64,000 bases of DNA from Burkholderiales bacterium (GCA_019634975.1 JAHCAI010000001.1:248001-312000), one strand, 5' to 3'. Positions 17,854 to 27,337 are shown, counted from the first letter of the stretch. Notes: generated from the letters alone by a model not told the origin. Program-made: numbers and translations.

Positions 17854-18596
17854 AGCGCTTCGTTGCGATCCAGCACAGTTATTCCGAGTTTCTCGGCACT
17901 GTCGAGAAGCAGCTGGAGAACCGCGGCATCGGCTTCAGCTATTTCCGCCCGTTTACCGGACAGTCGCTGCCGGCAAGCGCCCTGCAGTTCGATGCCCTGT
18001 GGCTGCTCGGCGGTGCACATGCGCCGGCGGAGCGCGATCACCTGCCCTGGCTCGACGAGGAGCTGCGGCTGCTGCATGCCTTCCTGAAGGCCCGCCGCCC
18101 GGTGGTCGGCCTCGGCTTCGGCGCCCTGCTGCTGGCACAGGCCGCGGGCGGCGCGCCGGAGCCGCAGCACGAACCCTATGCCTACTGGACGACCGCGCGG
18201 GCGACGGATGCCGGCGCTGCTGATGCGGTGGCCCGGGCGATCGACGGCCGCAGCGTGCTGGTCGCGGCCAGTGGTCGCACCGGCCTGCCCGAAGGCATGG
18301 TGCCGCTGGCCACCGATGACGAGGGGCGCTGGATCCTGCTGCGGCGGGACGAGGCCTATGGCCTTCTCTTTCGTCCTGAAATGACGCCGGGAATGATCGA
18401 GGACACCATCATGGAGGAGGGCCGGCCCTTGCCCGGGGACATCGGCGCGGTGCTGGCCCGGGCCCGCGAGCTGTGGCCGGAATTCCGCGAAACGACGGAC
18501 CGGGTGATTGCCGCGCTGGTCTCGGAGCTGGATCTGATGCGGGAGAGGCGCAAGCCGCCGGTGTTCCGCATCCAGGCGGTGTCCGGAGACCAGTGA
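17850..18596 (+). CDS. Class I glutamine-amidotransferase-like protein lacking catalytic residues
   Basis: 248 residues with the GMP-synthase-type amidotransferase layout: an LWLLGGAHAP strand/turn near residue 50, the nucleophile-elbow position at GLGFGALLLAQAAGG near 90-104, and FRPEMTPG near 174-181. In active enzymes the elbow reads G-x-C-x-G and the later motif F-H-P-E. Here Cys is Phe and His is Arg, so glutaminase activity is not expected. The ATG overlaps the LysR stop by 4 nt. It may be a binding or regulatory relic tied to that regulator, which is inference. Confidence 0.75.
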   Translation: MKRFVAIQHSYSEFLGTVEKQLENRGIGFSYFRPFTGQSLPASALQFDALWLLGGAHAPAERDHLPWLDEELRLLHAFLKARRPVVGLGFGALLLAQAAGGAPEPQHEPYAYWTTARATDAGAADAVARAIDGRSVLVAASGRTGLPEGMVPLATDDEGRWILLRRDEAYGLLFRPEMTPGMIEDTIMEEGRPLPGDIGAVLARARELWPEFRETTDRVIAALVSELDLMRERRKPPVFRIQAVSGDQ

Positions 18597-18598
18597 CC

Positions 18599-18922
18599 AT
18601 GGCTGTCGACGGGGAGGATGAACTGCTCAGACTGTATCGCGGGCTCGATGCCCGGCGCCGGCGCGAGCTCATGCACTTCGCGCGGGGCCTGGACCTGCCC
18701 GCCACGCCGCCACGCCCGGAGCCGCGTCCGGAGGGGGAGTCGGTGGTGCTGGCGCTGCGCCGCCTGACACGCAGTTATCCGATGCTCGACCGGCGGCGGC
18801 TGATGGGTCCGGCCTCGACGCTGATGGCGCAGCACGCGCTGCAGGGGCGGGCGGCCTCGGAGGTCATTGACGAACTGGAGCTGGTGTTCGAGCGCCACTA
18901 TCTTGAATCCAGGGACGGCTGA
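18599..18922 (+). CDS. Small hypothetical protein
   Basis: 107 residues, start ATG 18599 just after the previous stop codon. It is predicted all-helical and highly charged: an N-terminal ELLRLYRGLDARRRRELMHF helix, a Pro-rich spacer, and a C-terminal helix ending VIDELELVFERHYLE. No motif I recognise. Spacing and codon use suggest it is the third gene of a unit with the LysR and amidotransferase-like genes; alr follows 27 nt later. Confidence 0.6.
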   Translation: MAVDGEDELLRLYRGLDARRRRELMHFARGLDLPATPPRPEPRPEGESVVLALRRLTRSYPMLDRRRLMGPASTLMAQHALQGRAASEVIDELELVFERHYLESRDG

Positions 18923-18948
18923 GGTTTCGCAACTGCTGTCCATCACTC

Positions 18949-20019
18949 ATGCCAAGACCGATCACCGCAACCATCGACGTTTCCGCGCTGGCGCACAACC
19001 TTGAGGTGGCGCGCGCGCATGCGCCTCATGCGAAGGTGTTCGCGGTGATCAAGGCCAACGCCTACGGCCACGGCCTGCTGCGGGCGGCGCAGGCCTTGCG
19101 CGCGGCGGACGGGTTTGCCGTGGTCGAGTTCGACGCTGCGGTACGGCTGCGCGAGGCGGGGTTCGCACAGCGCATCCTGCTGCTCGAGGGCTTCTTCGAC
19201 GGGCGCGAGATGGCCGAGGGCGCGGCCCGCAGGATTGCCGCGGTGGTGCATCGGCGCGGGCAGATCGCGATGCTGGGCGGATTGCCGGCGGGTGCGCGGC
19301 TCGATGTGCTGCTCAAGGTGAACAGCGGCATGAACCGGCTCGGCTTCGCGCCGGAGGAGTTCCGCGGGGCCTACGCCGCGCTGCAGGACTGTCCCGGTGT
19401 GGGCAAGGTCACGCTGATGACCCATTTCGCCGACGCCGATGCAGCGCGCGGCGTGGACTGGCAGATGGAAACCTTCGAGCGCGCGGCGGCGGGCATCGCC
19501 GCTCCGCGCAGCCTCGCCAATTCCGCGGCGACGCTGCGTCATCCGCAGACCCATTTCGACTGGGTGCGGCCGGGCATCATGCTCTACGGGTCGTCGCCCT
19601 TCGCCGAAGTGCCGGCGGCAGCGCTGGGCCTGAGGCCGGCGATGACGCTGCGCTCGGAGATCATTGCCGTCTGCGAGCTCAGGCCGGGCGACACCGTGGG
19701 CTACGGCGGGCTGTTCCGCGCCGAGCGGCCGATGCGCATCGGCATCGTCGCCTGCGGCTATGCCGACGGCTATCCGCGCCACGCGCCCAACGGCACGCCG
19801 GTTCGGGTCGGGGACCGGCTCAGCGGCACCGTCGGCCGGGTGTCGATGGACAAGCTCTGCGTCGACATCAGCACGCTGCCCGGAGCCGGCGTGGGCACCC
19901 CGGTCGTGCTGTGGGGCGAGGGCAATCCGGTGGATGACGTGGCGCAGGCCGCGGGCACCGTCGGCTACGAGCTGCTGTGCGCGCTGGCGGCGCGGGTGCC
20001 GGTCATCGAGCAGAGCTGA
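18949..20019 (+). CDS. alr: Alanine racemase
   Basis: 356 residues, usual length. The PLP lysine is K35 in VIKANAYGHG. The catalytic tyrosine of the second face is Y252 in GYGGLFRAERP, and GRVSMDKLCVD is the C-terminal domain motif. It interconverts L- and D-alanine in the cytosol for peptidoglycan. radA follows 24 nt downstream, an order common in betaproteobacteria. A second racemase is not in the window. Confidence 0.96.
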   Translation: MPRPITATIDVSALAHNLEVARAHAPHAKVFAVIKANAYGHGLLRAAQALRAADGFAVVEFDAAVRLREAGFAQRILLLEGFFDGREMAEGAARRIAAVVHRRGQIAMLGGLPAGARLDVLLKVNSGMNRLGFAPEEFRGAYAALQDCPGVGKVTLMTHFADADAARGVDWQMETFERAAAGIAAPRSLANSAATLRHPQTHFDWVRPGIMLYGSSPFAEVPAAALGLRPAMTLRSEIIAVCELRPGDTVGYGGLFRAERPMRIGIVACGYADGYPRHAPNGTPVRVGDRLSGTVGRVSMDKLCVDISTLPGAGVGTPVVLWGEGNPVDDVAQAAGTVGYELLCALAARVPVIEQS

Positions 20020-20043
20020 GCTTTTCCCGGTAATCTCGATCCC

Positions 20044-21411
20044 ATGGCCAAGGCAAAAACCGTTTACGTGTGCACCGAATGCGGCGGCCAGGCGCTGAAG
20101 TGGCAGGGCCAGTGCCCGCACTGCCAGGCCTGGAACACGCTGGTCGAGTCGGTGGCGGACAGCGCGCCGCAATCGGCCAACCGCTTCTCGCTGATTGCCG
20201 AGACCGGAAAACTGCAGAAGCTGTCGGAAGTCGAGGCGCGCGAGGAGTCGCGGGTGTCGAGCGGCATCGCCGAGTTCGACCGCGTGCTCGGCGGCGGGCT
20301 GGTCCCGGGCGCGGTGATCCTGATCGGCGGCGATCCGGGCATCGGCAAGTCAACGCTGCTGCTGCAGTCGCTGGCCGCTATCGGCGCCGGACGCAAGGTC
20401 ATCTATGTCTCGGGCGAGGAGTCGCCGCAGCAGATCGCGCTGCGCGCAAAGCGCCTCAACGTCGAAGCCGAGCACGTGCAGGTGCTGCCGGAAACGGGGC
20501 TCGCGAAAATCCAGGCGGCGATCCAGTCGGAAAAACCGGAGATCGCGGTCATCGACTCGATCCAGACGCTCTATTCCGATGCGCTGACCTCGGCGCCGGG
20601 TTCGGTGGCGCAGGTGCGCGAGTGCGCGGCGCAGCTGACAAGGCTGGCCAAGGCCGGCGGCACCACCATCGTCTTCGTCGGCCATGTCACCAAGGAGGGC
20701 ACGCTGGCGGGGCCGCGCGTGCTCGAACACATGGTCGATACCGTGCTCTATTTCGAGGGTGACACGCATTCGAGCTTCCGCCTGATCCGCGCCTTCAAGA
20801 ACCGCTACGGCGCGGTCAACGAACTGGGCGTGTTCGCGATGACCGACAAGGGGCTGAAAGGCGTGTCCAATCCCTCTGCGCTGTTCCTGTCGCAGCACGA
20901 CGCTGAAGTCGCCGGCTCCTGCGTGCTGGTGACCCAGGAGGGCACGCGGCCGCTGCTGGTCGAGGTGCAGGCGCTGGTCGACGAGGCGCATGCGCCGAAT
21001 CCGCGGCGGCTGTCGGTCGGCCTCGAGCAGAACCGGCTGGCGCTGCTGCTGGCGGTGCTGCATCGTCATTCCGGCATCGCCTGCTTCGACCAGGATGTGT
21101 TCGTCAACGCCGTGGGCGGCGTGCGCATCACCGAGCCGGCCGCCGACCTCGCGGTGCTGATGGCAGTGGTGAGTTCGCTGAAGAACAGGCCTCTGCCGAA
21201 GAAGCTGGTGGTGTTCGGCGAGGTGGGCCTCGCCGGCGAGGTGCGCCCGGTGCAACGCGGCCAGGAGAGATTGAAGGAAGCGGCCAAGCTGGGCTTCACC
21301 CATGCACTGGTGCCCCAGGCCAACCAGCCGCGGCAACCGATCCCCGGGCTGAAAGTGATTGCCGTGCGCCGGATCGAGGACGCCGTCGTGCATTTTCGCG
21401 ACGGATTCTGA
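20044..21411 (+). CDS. radA: DNA repair protein RadA (Sms)
   Basis: 455 residues. The N-terminal zinc finger uses C10-x2-C13 and C24-x2-C27. Walker A GDPGIGKST sits at 96-104, the RadA-specific KNRYG at 252-256, and a Lon-like C-terminal domain follows from about 270. It is a RecA-family hexameric helicase that drives branch migration during recombination. It follows alr closely and may be co-transcribed. Full length with all motifs intact. Confidence 0.97.
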   Translation: MAKAKTVYVCTECGGQALKWQGQCPHCQAWNTLVESVADSAPQSANRFSLIAETGKLQKLSEVEAREESRVSSGIAEFDRVLGGGLVPGAVILIGGDPGIGKSTLLLQSLAAIGAGRKVIYVSGEESPQQIALRAKRLNVEAEHVQVLPETGLAKIQAAIQSEKPEIAVIDSIQTLYSDALTSAPGSVAQVRECAAQLTRLAKAGGTTIVFVGHVTKEGTLAGPRVLEHMVDTVLYFEGDTHSSFRLIRAFKNRYGAVNELGVFAMTDKGLKGVSNPSALFLSQHDAEVAGSCVLVTQEGTRPLLVEVQALVDEAHAPNPRRLSVGLEQNRLALLLAVLHRHSGIACFDQDVFVNAVGGVRITEPAADLAVLMAVVSSLKNRPLPKKLVVFGEVGLAGEVRPVQRGQERLKEAAKLGFTHALVPQANQPRQPIPGLKVIAVRRIEDAVVHFRDGF

Positions 21412-21455
21412 ATTTATCAATAAAAACAATAAGTTAGTATATTACACCGGGCACA
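21412..21455 (+). promoter_or_regulatory. AT-rich gap, possible promoter
   Basis: A short A/T-rich run with TAGTAT and TATATT hexamers (around 21436-21443) separates radA from the exported hydrolase. No -35 hexamer is clear, so the call is tentative. Confidence 0.3.
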
Positions 21456-21460
21456 TCGCG

Positions 21461-22330
21461 ATGATCGGCTCGATGTATTCCGTGATGGCCGTGCTGCTGT
21501 CGGCGATGTTCGCATTGCCGGCCGCAGGCAAAGCCCTTGAAGAACGCATCCTCGCCGTACCGGTCCGGGTGCAGGGGCCGGATGGCCAGGCGCTGGCACA
21601 GGACATCGTGGTCACGGTGTTCGAGCTGCCCGGTCATTCGAGTTATCCGCTGCTGGTGCTGAACCATGGCCGCCCTGCGGGTGGCGACCGCGCCAGCCTG
21701 CGCCGGGTACGTTACTCGCAGGCCGCGCGCTTCTTCGCGGAACGCGGTTTCTCGGTCTGGGTGCCGACCCGCATCGGTTATGGCGCCAGCGGCACCGCCA
21801 TCGATGCCGAGTACGCGGGGCCCTGCGGCAACCGCAATTTCGCGCGTTCCTTCGGCACCGCTGCCGACCAGGTGCAGCAGGTGATCGAGCACGCGCGCCG
21901 CGAGCCGCACATCGATGCGCGGCGCATCGTGGTTGCCGGACAGTCCTACGGCGGCGCAACCAGCATCGCAGTGGCCGCGCGCAATCTGCCGGGTGTGGTG
22001 GCCGCGATCAACTTCGCCGGTGGCGGTGGCGGCAATCCCGACACGCGGCCCGGCGAACCCTGTTCCGCATCGATTGCCACGGCGACCTTCGGCGGCTACG
22101 GGCGCAGCACGCGGGTGCCGACGTTGTGGATCTATACCGAGAACGATCTCTACTTCGCTCCGCGCCACACACAGGCCTGGTTTGCCGCGTTCCGCGCCAA
22201 TGGCGGACAGGGCGAGTTCCTGCTGCTGCCGCCCTTCGGCGACAATGGCCACCGGCTCTTCACGCTCGGTTTCGACATATGGGCGCCGCCGGTGCAGCGC
22301 TTTCTCGCGGAACAGGGTTTCAGCAGGTAA
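21461..22330 (+). CDS. Exported alpha/beta hydrolase
   Basis: 289 residues from ATG 21461; ATG 21473 is an alternative, and neither has a strong ribosome site. A signal peptide ends near LPAAGKA. The hydrolase triad is visible: the nucleophile Ser in VVAGQSYGG, the Asp in YTENDLYF, and the His in FGDNGHRLF. The shape is that of dienelactone-hydrolase-like or PET-hydrolase-like esterases acting in the periplasm. Cys pairs (PCGN and PCSAS) could form a disulfide. It stands alone after radA; substrate unknown. Confidence 0.85.
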   Translation: MIGSMYSVMAVLLSAMFALPAAGKALEERILAVPVRVQGPDGQALAQDIVVTVFELPGHSSYPLLVLNHGRPAGGDRASLRRVRYSQAARFFAERGFSVWVPTRIGYGASGTAIDAEYAGPCGNRNFARSFGTAADQVQQVIEHARREPHIDARRIVVAGQSYGGATSIAVAARNLPGVVAAINFAGGGGGNPDTRPGEPCSASIATATFGGYGRSTRVPTLWIYTENDLYFAPRHTQAWFAAFRANGGQGEFLLLPPFGDNGHRLFTLGFDIWAPPVQRFLAEQGFSR

Positions 22331-22392
22331 TCGTGACGGGATGCGCGGCCACACTGTGGTCATCAGTGGTTCCGCCGGTGGTGCGCTTGCGT

Positions 22393-22398
22393 TAAAAT
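22393..22398 (+). promoter_or_regulatory. Possible -10 element of etfBA
   Basis: TAAAAT, five of six matches to TATAAT, lies 72 nt before etfB with a poor TTCCGC 17 nt upstream (22370-22375). It is the best candidate in the 140-nt gap. Confidence 0.3.
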
Positions 22399-22470
22399 CC
22401 GGCCTTTCCCGGGTTCGTGCAGGTTTCAGGGCTCGGCTGCGGCATCCGACTTTTCATCTCCGGAGTACCC

Positions 22471-23220
22471 ATGAAGGTTCTAGTGACAGTCAAACGCGTG
22501 ATCGACCCGTACGTGAAGGTGCGCGTGAAGTCCGACGGCACGGGCGTCGAGACCGCCAACGTCAAGATGGCAATGAACCCGTTCTGTGAAATTGCCGTCG
22601 AGCAGGCTGTGCGCATGAAGGAGGCCGGCATCGTGACCGAGATCGTCGCGGTATCGGTCGGCGTGCAGCAGTGTCAGGAAACGCTGCGCACCGCGATGGC
22701 GATGGGCGCCGACCGCGGCATCCTCGTCGAGACCACGGCCGATGTGCAGCCGCTGGGCGTGGCCAAGCTGGTCAAGGCGATCATCGACAGGGAGCAGCCG
22801 AAGCTGGTGATCATGGGCAAGCAGGCGATTGACGACGACTCCAACCAGGCCGGCCAGATGGTGTCGGCCCTGCTCGGCTGGCCGCAGTCCGCTTTCACAT
22901 CGGCCATTGCGGTCAACGGCGACAGCGCCGATGTGACCCGGGAGATCGACGGCGGCCTGGAGAAGCTGACGATCAGGCTGCCGGCGGTGGTGACCACCGA
23001 CCTGCGCCTCAATGAGCCGCGCTATGTGACGCTGCCCAACATCATGAAGGCGAAAAAGAAGCCGCTGGAAGTGCTGAAGCCCGAGGCGCTGGGCGTCGAC
23101 ATCGCGCCGCGGCTGAAGACGCTGAAGGTCGAGGAGCCGCCGAAGCGCAGCGCAGGCGTGAAGGTGGCCGATGTCGCCGAGCTCGTGGCCAAACTCAAGA
23201 ATGAAGCGAGGGTCATCTGA
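22471..23220 (+). CDS. etfB: Electron transfer flavoprotein beta subunit
   Basis: 249 residues, usual length. It begins [13 protein letters not shown] and carries the AMP-binding beta-subunit block [10 protein letters not shown] near residue 119-128 and the C-terminal anchor arm [13 protein letters not shown]. With EtfA it accepts electrons from acyl-CoA dehydrogenases and passes them to ETF:quinone oxidoreductase. etfA overlaps its stop by 1 nt. An acyl-CoA dehydrogenase gene follows after a terminator. Confidence 0.97.
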   Translation: MKVLVTVKRVIDPYVKVRVKSDGTGVETANVKMAMNPFCEIAVEQAVRMKEAGIVTEIVAVSVGVQQCQETLRTAMAMGADRGILVETTADVQPLGVAKLVKAIIDREQPKLVIMGKQAIDDDSNQAGQMVSALLGWPQSAFTSAIAVNGDSADVTREIDGGLEKLTIRLPAVVTTDLRLNEPRYVTLPNIMKAKKKPLEVLKPEALGVDIAPRLKTLKVEEPPKRSAGVKVADVAELVAKLKNEARVI

Positions 23221-24146
23221 TGTCCGTACTGGTAATAGCAGAACACGACGGCAAACAACTCAAGCCGGGCACCGCCAACACCGTCACCGCCGCGGCGAAG
23301 ATCGGCGGCGACATTGCCGTGCTGGTCGCCGGCCACCAGTGCGCCGACGCGGCGCAGGCGGCGGCAAGGCTGGCCGGAGTCGGCAAGGTGCTGCTGGCGG
23401 ATGCGCCGCACTACGCCGGCGCAGTGGCGGAGAACATGGCTGCGCTGGTGCAGGGCATCGCCGCGCAGTTCACCCACATCCTCGCGCCGGCCACCGGTTT
23501 CGGCAAGAATTTCATGCCGCGAGTCGCAGCGCTGCTCGACGTGCAGCAGATTTCCGACATCAGCGCGGTCGTCTCCGACGACACCTTCGTGCGGCCGATT
23601 TACGCCGGCAACGCGATGGCGACCGTGCAGTCCGCGGACAAGGTCAAGGTCATCACCGTGCGCGCCACCGGCTTTGATGCCGCGGGCGAGGGCGGCTCGG
23701 CCGCGGTCGAGAGCCTTGCCGCGGGGCCCGATGCCGGCCTGTCGAAATTCAACGGCCAGGAGCTGTCGAAGTCGGATCGCCCGGAGCTCACCGCTGCACG
23801 CATCATCGTCTCCGGCGGCCGCGGCATGGGCAGCGGCGAGAATTTCAAGATCCTCGAGGCGCTGGCCGACAAGCTCGGTGCCGCCGTCGGCGCTTCCCGC
23901 GCAGCGGTCGACTCCGGTTTCGTGCCCAACGACTACCAGGTCGGGCAGACCGGCAAGATTGTCGCGCCGGAGCTGTACATCGCGGTCGGCATTTCCGGCG
24001 CGATCCAGCATCTCGCGGGGATGAAGGACAGCAAGGTCATCGTTGCCATCAACAAGGATGCGGAGGCGCCGATTTTTGCCGTCGCCAACTACTGGCTGGT
24101 GGAGGACCTGTTCAAGGCGGTGCCGGAGCTCACCCAGCAGCTTTGA
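23220..24146 (+). CDS. etfA: Electron transfer flavoprotein alpha subunit
   Basis: 308 residues. The C-terminal FAD domain is canonical: [12 protein letters not shown] near residue 200, [20 protein letters not shown], and the [11 protein letters not shown] block. The N-terminal domain pairs with EtfB. The start ATG overlaps the etfB stop (TGATG). A strong terminator follows 25 nt downstream, closing the etfBA unit. Confidence 0.97.
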   Translation: MSVLVIAEHDGKQLKPGTANTVTAAAKIGGDIAVLVAGHQCADAAQAAARLAGVGKVLLADAPHYAGAVAENMAALVQGIAAQFTHILAPATGFGKNFMPRVAALLDVQQISDISAVVSDDTFVRPIYAGNAMATVQSADKVKVITVRATGFDAAGEGGSAAVESLAAGPDAGLSKFNGQELSKSDRPELTAARIIVSGGRGMGSGENFKILEALADKLGAAVGASRAAVDSGFVPNDYQVGQTGKIVAPELYIAVGISGAIQHLAGMKDSKVIVAINKDAEAPIFAVANYWLVEDLFKAVPELTQQL

Positions 24147-24170
24147 CCGCGAGCCTCTTGCGGTAACATC

Positions 24171-24200
24171 GAAGGGCGCCCTTGCGGCGCCCTTCGTTTT
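24171..24200 (+). terminator. Intrinsic terminator after etfBA
   Basis: A 10-bp perfect stem GAAGGGCGCC / GGCGCCCTTC with loop CTTGC, then GTTTT. It separates etfBA from the acyl-CoA dehydrogenase gene, whose start is 13 nt after it. Confidence 0.85.
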
Positions 24201-24212
24201 CTGGAGCCCGCC

Positions 24213-26003
24213 ATGTCGACCTACACCGCGCCGCTGAAGGACATGCAGTTCGCGATTGCCGAGTTCTCCGGCATCGAGGGCATTACCGCGCTGCCCGGAT
24301 GCAGCGAGGTCAACGCCGATCTGGTCGAGGCGGTGCTGGCGGAGGCCGGCAGGTTCGCGCAGGGCGTGCTCGATCCGCTGAACCGCAGCGGCGACAAGCA
24401 GGGCGCGCGATGGCACGACGGCAGCGTGAACGCCCCCGACGGTTTTGCAGAGGCTTACCGGCAATTCACGGCCGCCGGCTGGAACGGACTTGCGGCTTCG
24501 CAGGAATATGGCGGACAGGGGCTGCCGCACTGCCTCGCACTGCCGCTGCAGGAGATGTGGAACAGCGCCAACATGGCCTTCTGCCTGTGTCCGATGCTCA
24601 CCACCGGCGTGCAGGAGGCGCTGACCCACCACGGTTCGCGCGAGCTGCTGGACCTTTACATGCCGAAGCTGGTGTCCGGCGAATGGACCGGCACCATGAA
24701 TCTGACCGAGCCCCAGGCCGGCTCCGACCTGTCGGCGGTGCGCACCGCTGCCGCCCCGGAGAGCGGCCATTACCGCATCCGCGGCACCAAGATCTTCATC
24801 ACCTGGGGCGAGCACGACATGGCGGAGAACATCGTGCACCTGGTGCTGGCGCGCCTGCCCGGGGCGCCCGAGGGCGTGAAGGGCATCTCGATGTTCCTGG
24901 TGCCCAAGTACCTGGTGAATGCCGACGGCAGCCGCGGCGCGCGCAACGACATCCGCTGCGTGTCCATAGAGCACAAGCTGGGCATACACGGCAGCCCGAC
25001 CTGCGTGCTGGCTTATGGCGACCGGGCCGGGGCGATCGGCCACCTCGTCGGTGAAGCGAATCGCGGCCTCGAATACATGTTCACGATGATGAACCATGCC
25101 CGCCTCGGCGTCGGCATGGAGGGTGTGGGCATCGCCGAGCGCGCCTACCAGCACGCGCTGGAGTATGCAAGGACCCGGGTCCAGGGGCGTGCGATCGGAC
25201 AGAGGGCGGGTGACCGCGTCACCATCATCCACCATCCCGATGTGCGGCGCATGCTGATGACCATGCGCGCCCGGATCGAGGCGATGCGGGCCCTGGGCTA
25301 CCTTGCCGCCGGCGAGCTGGACCGCGCAAAGCGCCATCCGGACGCGGAAGCCCGCGGCCGTCACCAGGCGCGGCTCGACCTGCTGACCCCGGTGGTGAAG
25401 GGCTGGTGCACCGAGCTCGCCGTGGAGGTCGCATCGCTGGGCGTGCAGATCCACGGCGGCATGGGTTTCATCGAAGAGACCGGCGCCGCGCAGTATCTGC
25501 GCGATGCCCGCATCACCACCATTTACGAGGGCACCACCGGCATCCAGGCCAATGACCTGATCGGGCGCAAGGTTGGCGCGGAACAGGGTGCGACCGCGCT
25601 CGCGCTGGTGGCTGCGATGCGCGAGCTGGATGCCGCGCTGGCGGCAGTCGGAGCGCCGTTTGCGTCGATGCGCAGCGAACTGTCACGTGCGGTTGACGCT
25701 CTCGAGGTGGCGACGCGCTGGCTGGTCGATCATTACCGTGCCGAGCCGGAGGCTGCTGCGGCCGTTGCCGTGCCTTATCTGAAGCTGTTCGGCACGGTGG
25801 CGGGCGGCTGGCTGATGGCGCGTGCGGCGCTGGCGGCCGCGTCGCGCCGCGAGGCGCCCGGTGCTGACCGCGCCTTCCTCGATGCGAAGCTGGTGACGGC
25901 GCGGTTTTACCTAGAGCACCTGTTGCCGGAAGCCGCTGCGCTGTCGGCTACCGTGACCCGGGGGGCGCCGAGCACACTGGCGCTGCAACCGGAGGCGTTC
26001 TGA
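24213..26003 (+). CDS. Acyl-CoA dehydrogenase, long (DmdC/FadE-like) form
   Basis: 596 residues. The ACAD core is clear: MNLTEPQAGSDLSAVR near residue 165, YRIRGTKIFITWGEHD near 190, and the catalytic glutamate E439 in IYEGTTGIQANDL. The extra C-terminal ~130 residues are the helical extension of the long group that includes 3-methylmercaptopropionyl-CoA dehydrogenase (DmdC). It forms the alpha-beta double bond of an acyl-CoA and passes electrons to ETF, encoded just upstream. TCTGGAG precedes the ATG. The exact acyl chain is unknown. Confidence 0.92.
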   Translation: MSTYTAPLKDMQFAIAEFSGIEGITALPGCSEVNADLVEAVLAEAGRFAQGVLDPLNRSGDKQGARWHDGSVNAPDGFAEAYRQFTAAGWNGLAASQEYGGQGLPHCLALPLQEMWNSANMAFCLCPMLTTGVQEALTHHGSRELLDLYMPKLVSGEWTGTMNLTEPQAGSDLSAVRTAAAPESGHYRIRGTKIFITWGEHDMAENIVHLVLARLPGAPEGVKGISMFLVPKYLVNADGSRGARNDIRCVSIEHKLGIHGSPTCVLAYGDRAGAIGHLVGEANRGLEYMFTMMNHARLGVGMEGVGIAERAYQHALEYARTRVQGRAIGQRAGDRVTIIHHPDVRRMLMTMRARIEAMRALGYLAAGELDRAKRHPDAEARGRHQARLDLLTPVVKGWCTELAVEVASLGVQIHGGMGFIEETGAAQYLRDARITTIYEGTTGIQANDLIGRKVGAEQGATALALVAAMRELDAALAAVGAPFASMRSELSRAVDALEVATRWLVDHYRAEPEAAAAVAVPYLKLFGTVAGGWLMARAALAAASRREAPGADRAFLDAKLVTARFYLEHLLPEAAALSATVTRGAPSTLALQPEAF

Positions 26004-26306
26004 ATGTCCTGGCTTCCCCGCGCGGCGCTCCTGCTGACCGGTCTGTTGCCGGCGCTGCCCTTGGCGGCGCAGCTGAGCTGCGAGCAACTGGTGGCGAGCG
26101 CCCAGGCCGGCCTCAAGCTGCGGGACAGCGGGGCAAGCCTGCGGCAGGTTCTTGCCGAGATCGACGGCAGCGGGCTGCGCGAGCGCTTCGGTGCGGACGA
26201 ACTGGCGCTGATCCGGCGCGCGGTCCAGCTCACCTACACCGGCGAGGTTTCGGTCCGTGAACTGGCGGACAGCTGCGAGGACGGCAGGGGCAGGGCGCGC
26301 CGCTGA
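26004..26306 (+). CDS. Small exported protein, unknown
   Basis: 100 residues. The start codon directly follows the dehydrogenase stop (0 nt gap), so translation is probably coupled. A signal peptide ends at LPLAAQ (residue ~22). The mature ~78 residues are helical with a pair of cysteines (LSCEQL and DSCEDG) that could form a disulfide in the periplasm. No known domain recognised. Confidence 0.65.
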   Translation: MSWLPRAALLLTGLLPALPLAAQLSCEQLVASAQAGLKLRDSGASLRQVLAEIDGSGLRERFGADELALIRRAVQLTYTGEVSVRELADSCEDGRGRARR

Positions 26307-26331
26307 GCAGGGCGAATGCGTTATATTGTCG

Positions 26332-26337
26332 CGCGCA
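26332..26337 (+). promoter_or_regulatory. Possible -10 element before the first methyltransferase paralog
   Basis: TATATT lies 37 nt before ATG 26374 with no convincing -35. It suggests this paralog can be transcribed apart from the dehydrogenase gene. Confidence 0.3.
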
Positions 26338-26373
26338 AACCTGGCCGTCGTGGCCGGTAACGGAGAACCCCAG

Positions 26374-27243
26374 ATGAAGTTGAGCGGACAATGGCTGGCA
26401 TGGGCAATGGCGGCAATCTTTCTCGTGCCGGGTGCTGCGCTCGCGCAGAAGCAGCCCAAGGTGCCCCCGGAATACGAGCGCGAGGGCGGACCCTATGTGC
26501 CGACGCCGAACGTCGTCGTCGACCAGATGCTGAGGATGGCGAATGTCACCGAGCGGGACCACGTCATCGACCTCGGATCCGGAGACGGCGTCATAGTGAT
26601 CACTGCCGCGCACCAGCGGAAGGCCAGCGGCTATGGCGTGGACATCGACGAGGAACTGGTGCGCAAGAGCAACGAGCGCGCGAAGAACCTCGGCATCGAA
26701 GGCCGCGTGCGTTTCGAGGCAAGGGACATTTTCAAGACCGACGTCAGCAAGGCCACCGTGGTCACGCTGTACCTGCTGCCCGAGTTCATGCGGCGGCTGC
26801 GCCCCAAGCTGTTCAACGAGCTCAGGCCCGGCACGCGCATCGTCTCGCATGACTACCATTTCGAGCAGTGGCAGCACGATGCGGAAATCGGCTTTGACGT
26901 GCCGGAGAAGGAATTCATCTCCGGCGTGCCGCGCGCGACCCTCTACCTGTGGATCGTGCCGGCGAAGGTGGCGGGCAACTGGACTCTCCGTATCGACGGC
27001 GACGGCGAGTACGGCCTGGCGCTGAAACAGCACTACCAGAACGTCGAGGGCGCCGTGGACGGACGCGGCCGCAACGGCCTGACGCTGATGGACCCGAGGA
27101 TCAGCGGCAGCGACATCACTTTCGCGATCCTGAACGGCGGCAACCGGATGCGCTTTACCGGACGCGTGAACGGCGACCGCATGGAAGGTTCAGTGGCCAT
27201 CGGCAACGGCAAGTCGCTGCGCTGGCAGGCCGTGCGCGGCTAG
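26374..27243 (+). CDS. Exported class I SAM-methyltransferase-like protein, paralog 1 of 7
   Basis: 289 residues. A signal peptide ends GAALAQ (cut near 24). Then come the family entry motif PYVPTPNVVVDQML (40-53), SAM motif I DLGSGDG (66-72), an acidic post-I strand (GYGVDID), motif IV-like DIFKTDVSKATVVT, and LYLLPEFM. After the core, a ~95-residue beta-rich domain starts at LWIVPAKVAGNW and ends WQAVRG. The core looks like FAM173/ATPSCKMT-type lysine methyltransferases. Motif I keeps its Gly residues and the end-of-beta-2 acid is present, so SAM binding is plausible, but the export signal is at odds with cytosolic SAM. Start: GGAG 8 nt before ATG 26374. It is separated from the other six by an opposite-strand gene. 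Confidence 0.85.
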   Translation: MKLSGQWLAWAMAAIFLVPGAALAQKQPKVPPEYEREGGPYVPTPNVVVDQMLRMANVTERDHVIDLGSGDGVIVITAAHQRKASGYGVDIDEELVRKSNERAKNLGIEGRVRFEARDIFKTDVSKATVVTLYLLPEFMRRLRPKLFNELRPGTRIVSHDYHFEQWQHDAEIGFDVPEKEFISGVPRATLYLWIVPAKVAGNWTLRIDGDGEYGLALKQHYQNVEGAVDGRGRNGLTLMDPRISGSDITFAILNGGNRMRFTGRVNGDRMEGSVAIGNGKSLRWQAVRG

Positions 27244-27298
27244 GCGCAGCGGCGGGGCCGGTCGAAGGGCGCCTGGCTCCGGCGGCAAGGCCCACGCG

Positions 27299-27326
27299 TT
27301 ACAGTTTCATTCTTACAGTTTCATTC
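27299..27326. repeat. Perfect 14-bp tandem duplication
   Basis: TTACAGTTTCATTC occurs twice without a gap (27299-27312 and 27313-27326) in the short gap between two converging genes. It looks like a replication-slippage duplication; there is no sign of a function. Confidence 0.85.
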
Positions 27327-27337
27327 TGTCAGGCGCG

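Noticed and set aside
17850..18596. Functional GMP synthase or anthranilate-type amidotransferase
   Set aside because: The Cys and His of the active site are replaced, and no synthetase domain or gene is adjacent.
23022..25454. 810-codon open frame opposite etfB, etfA and the acyl-CoA dehydrogenase gene
   Set aside because: It crosses three well-defined genes and a terminator, and its composition is typical of a shadow frame.
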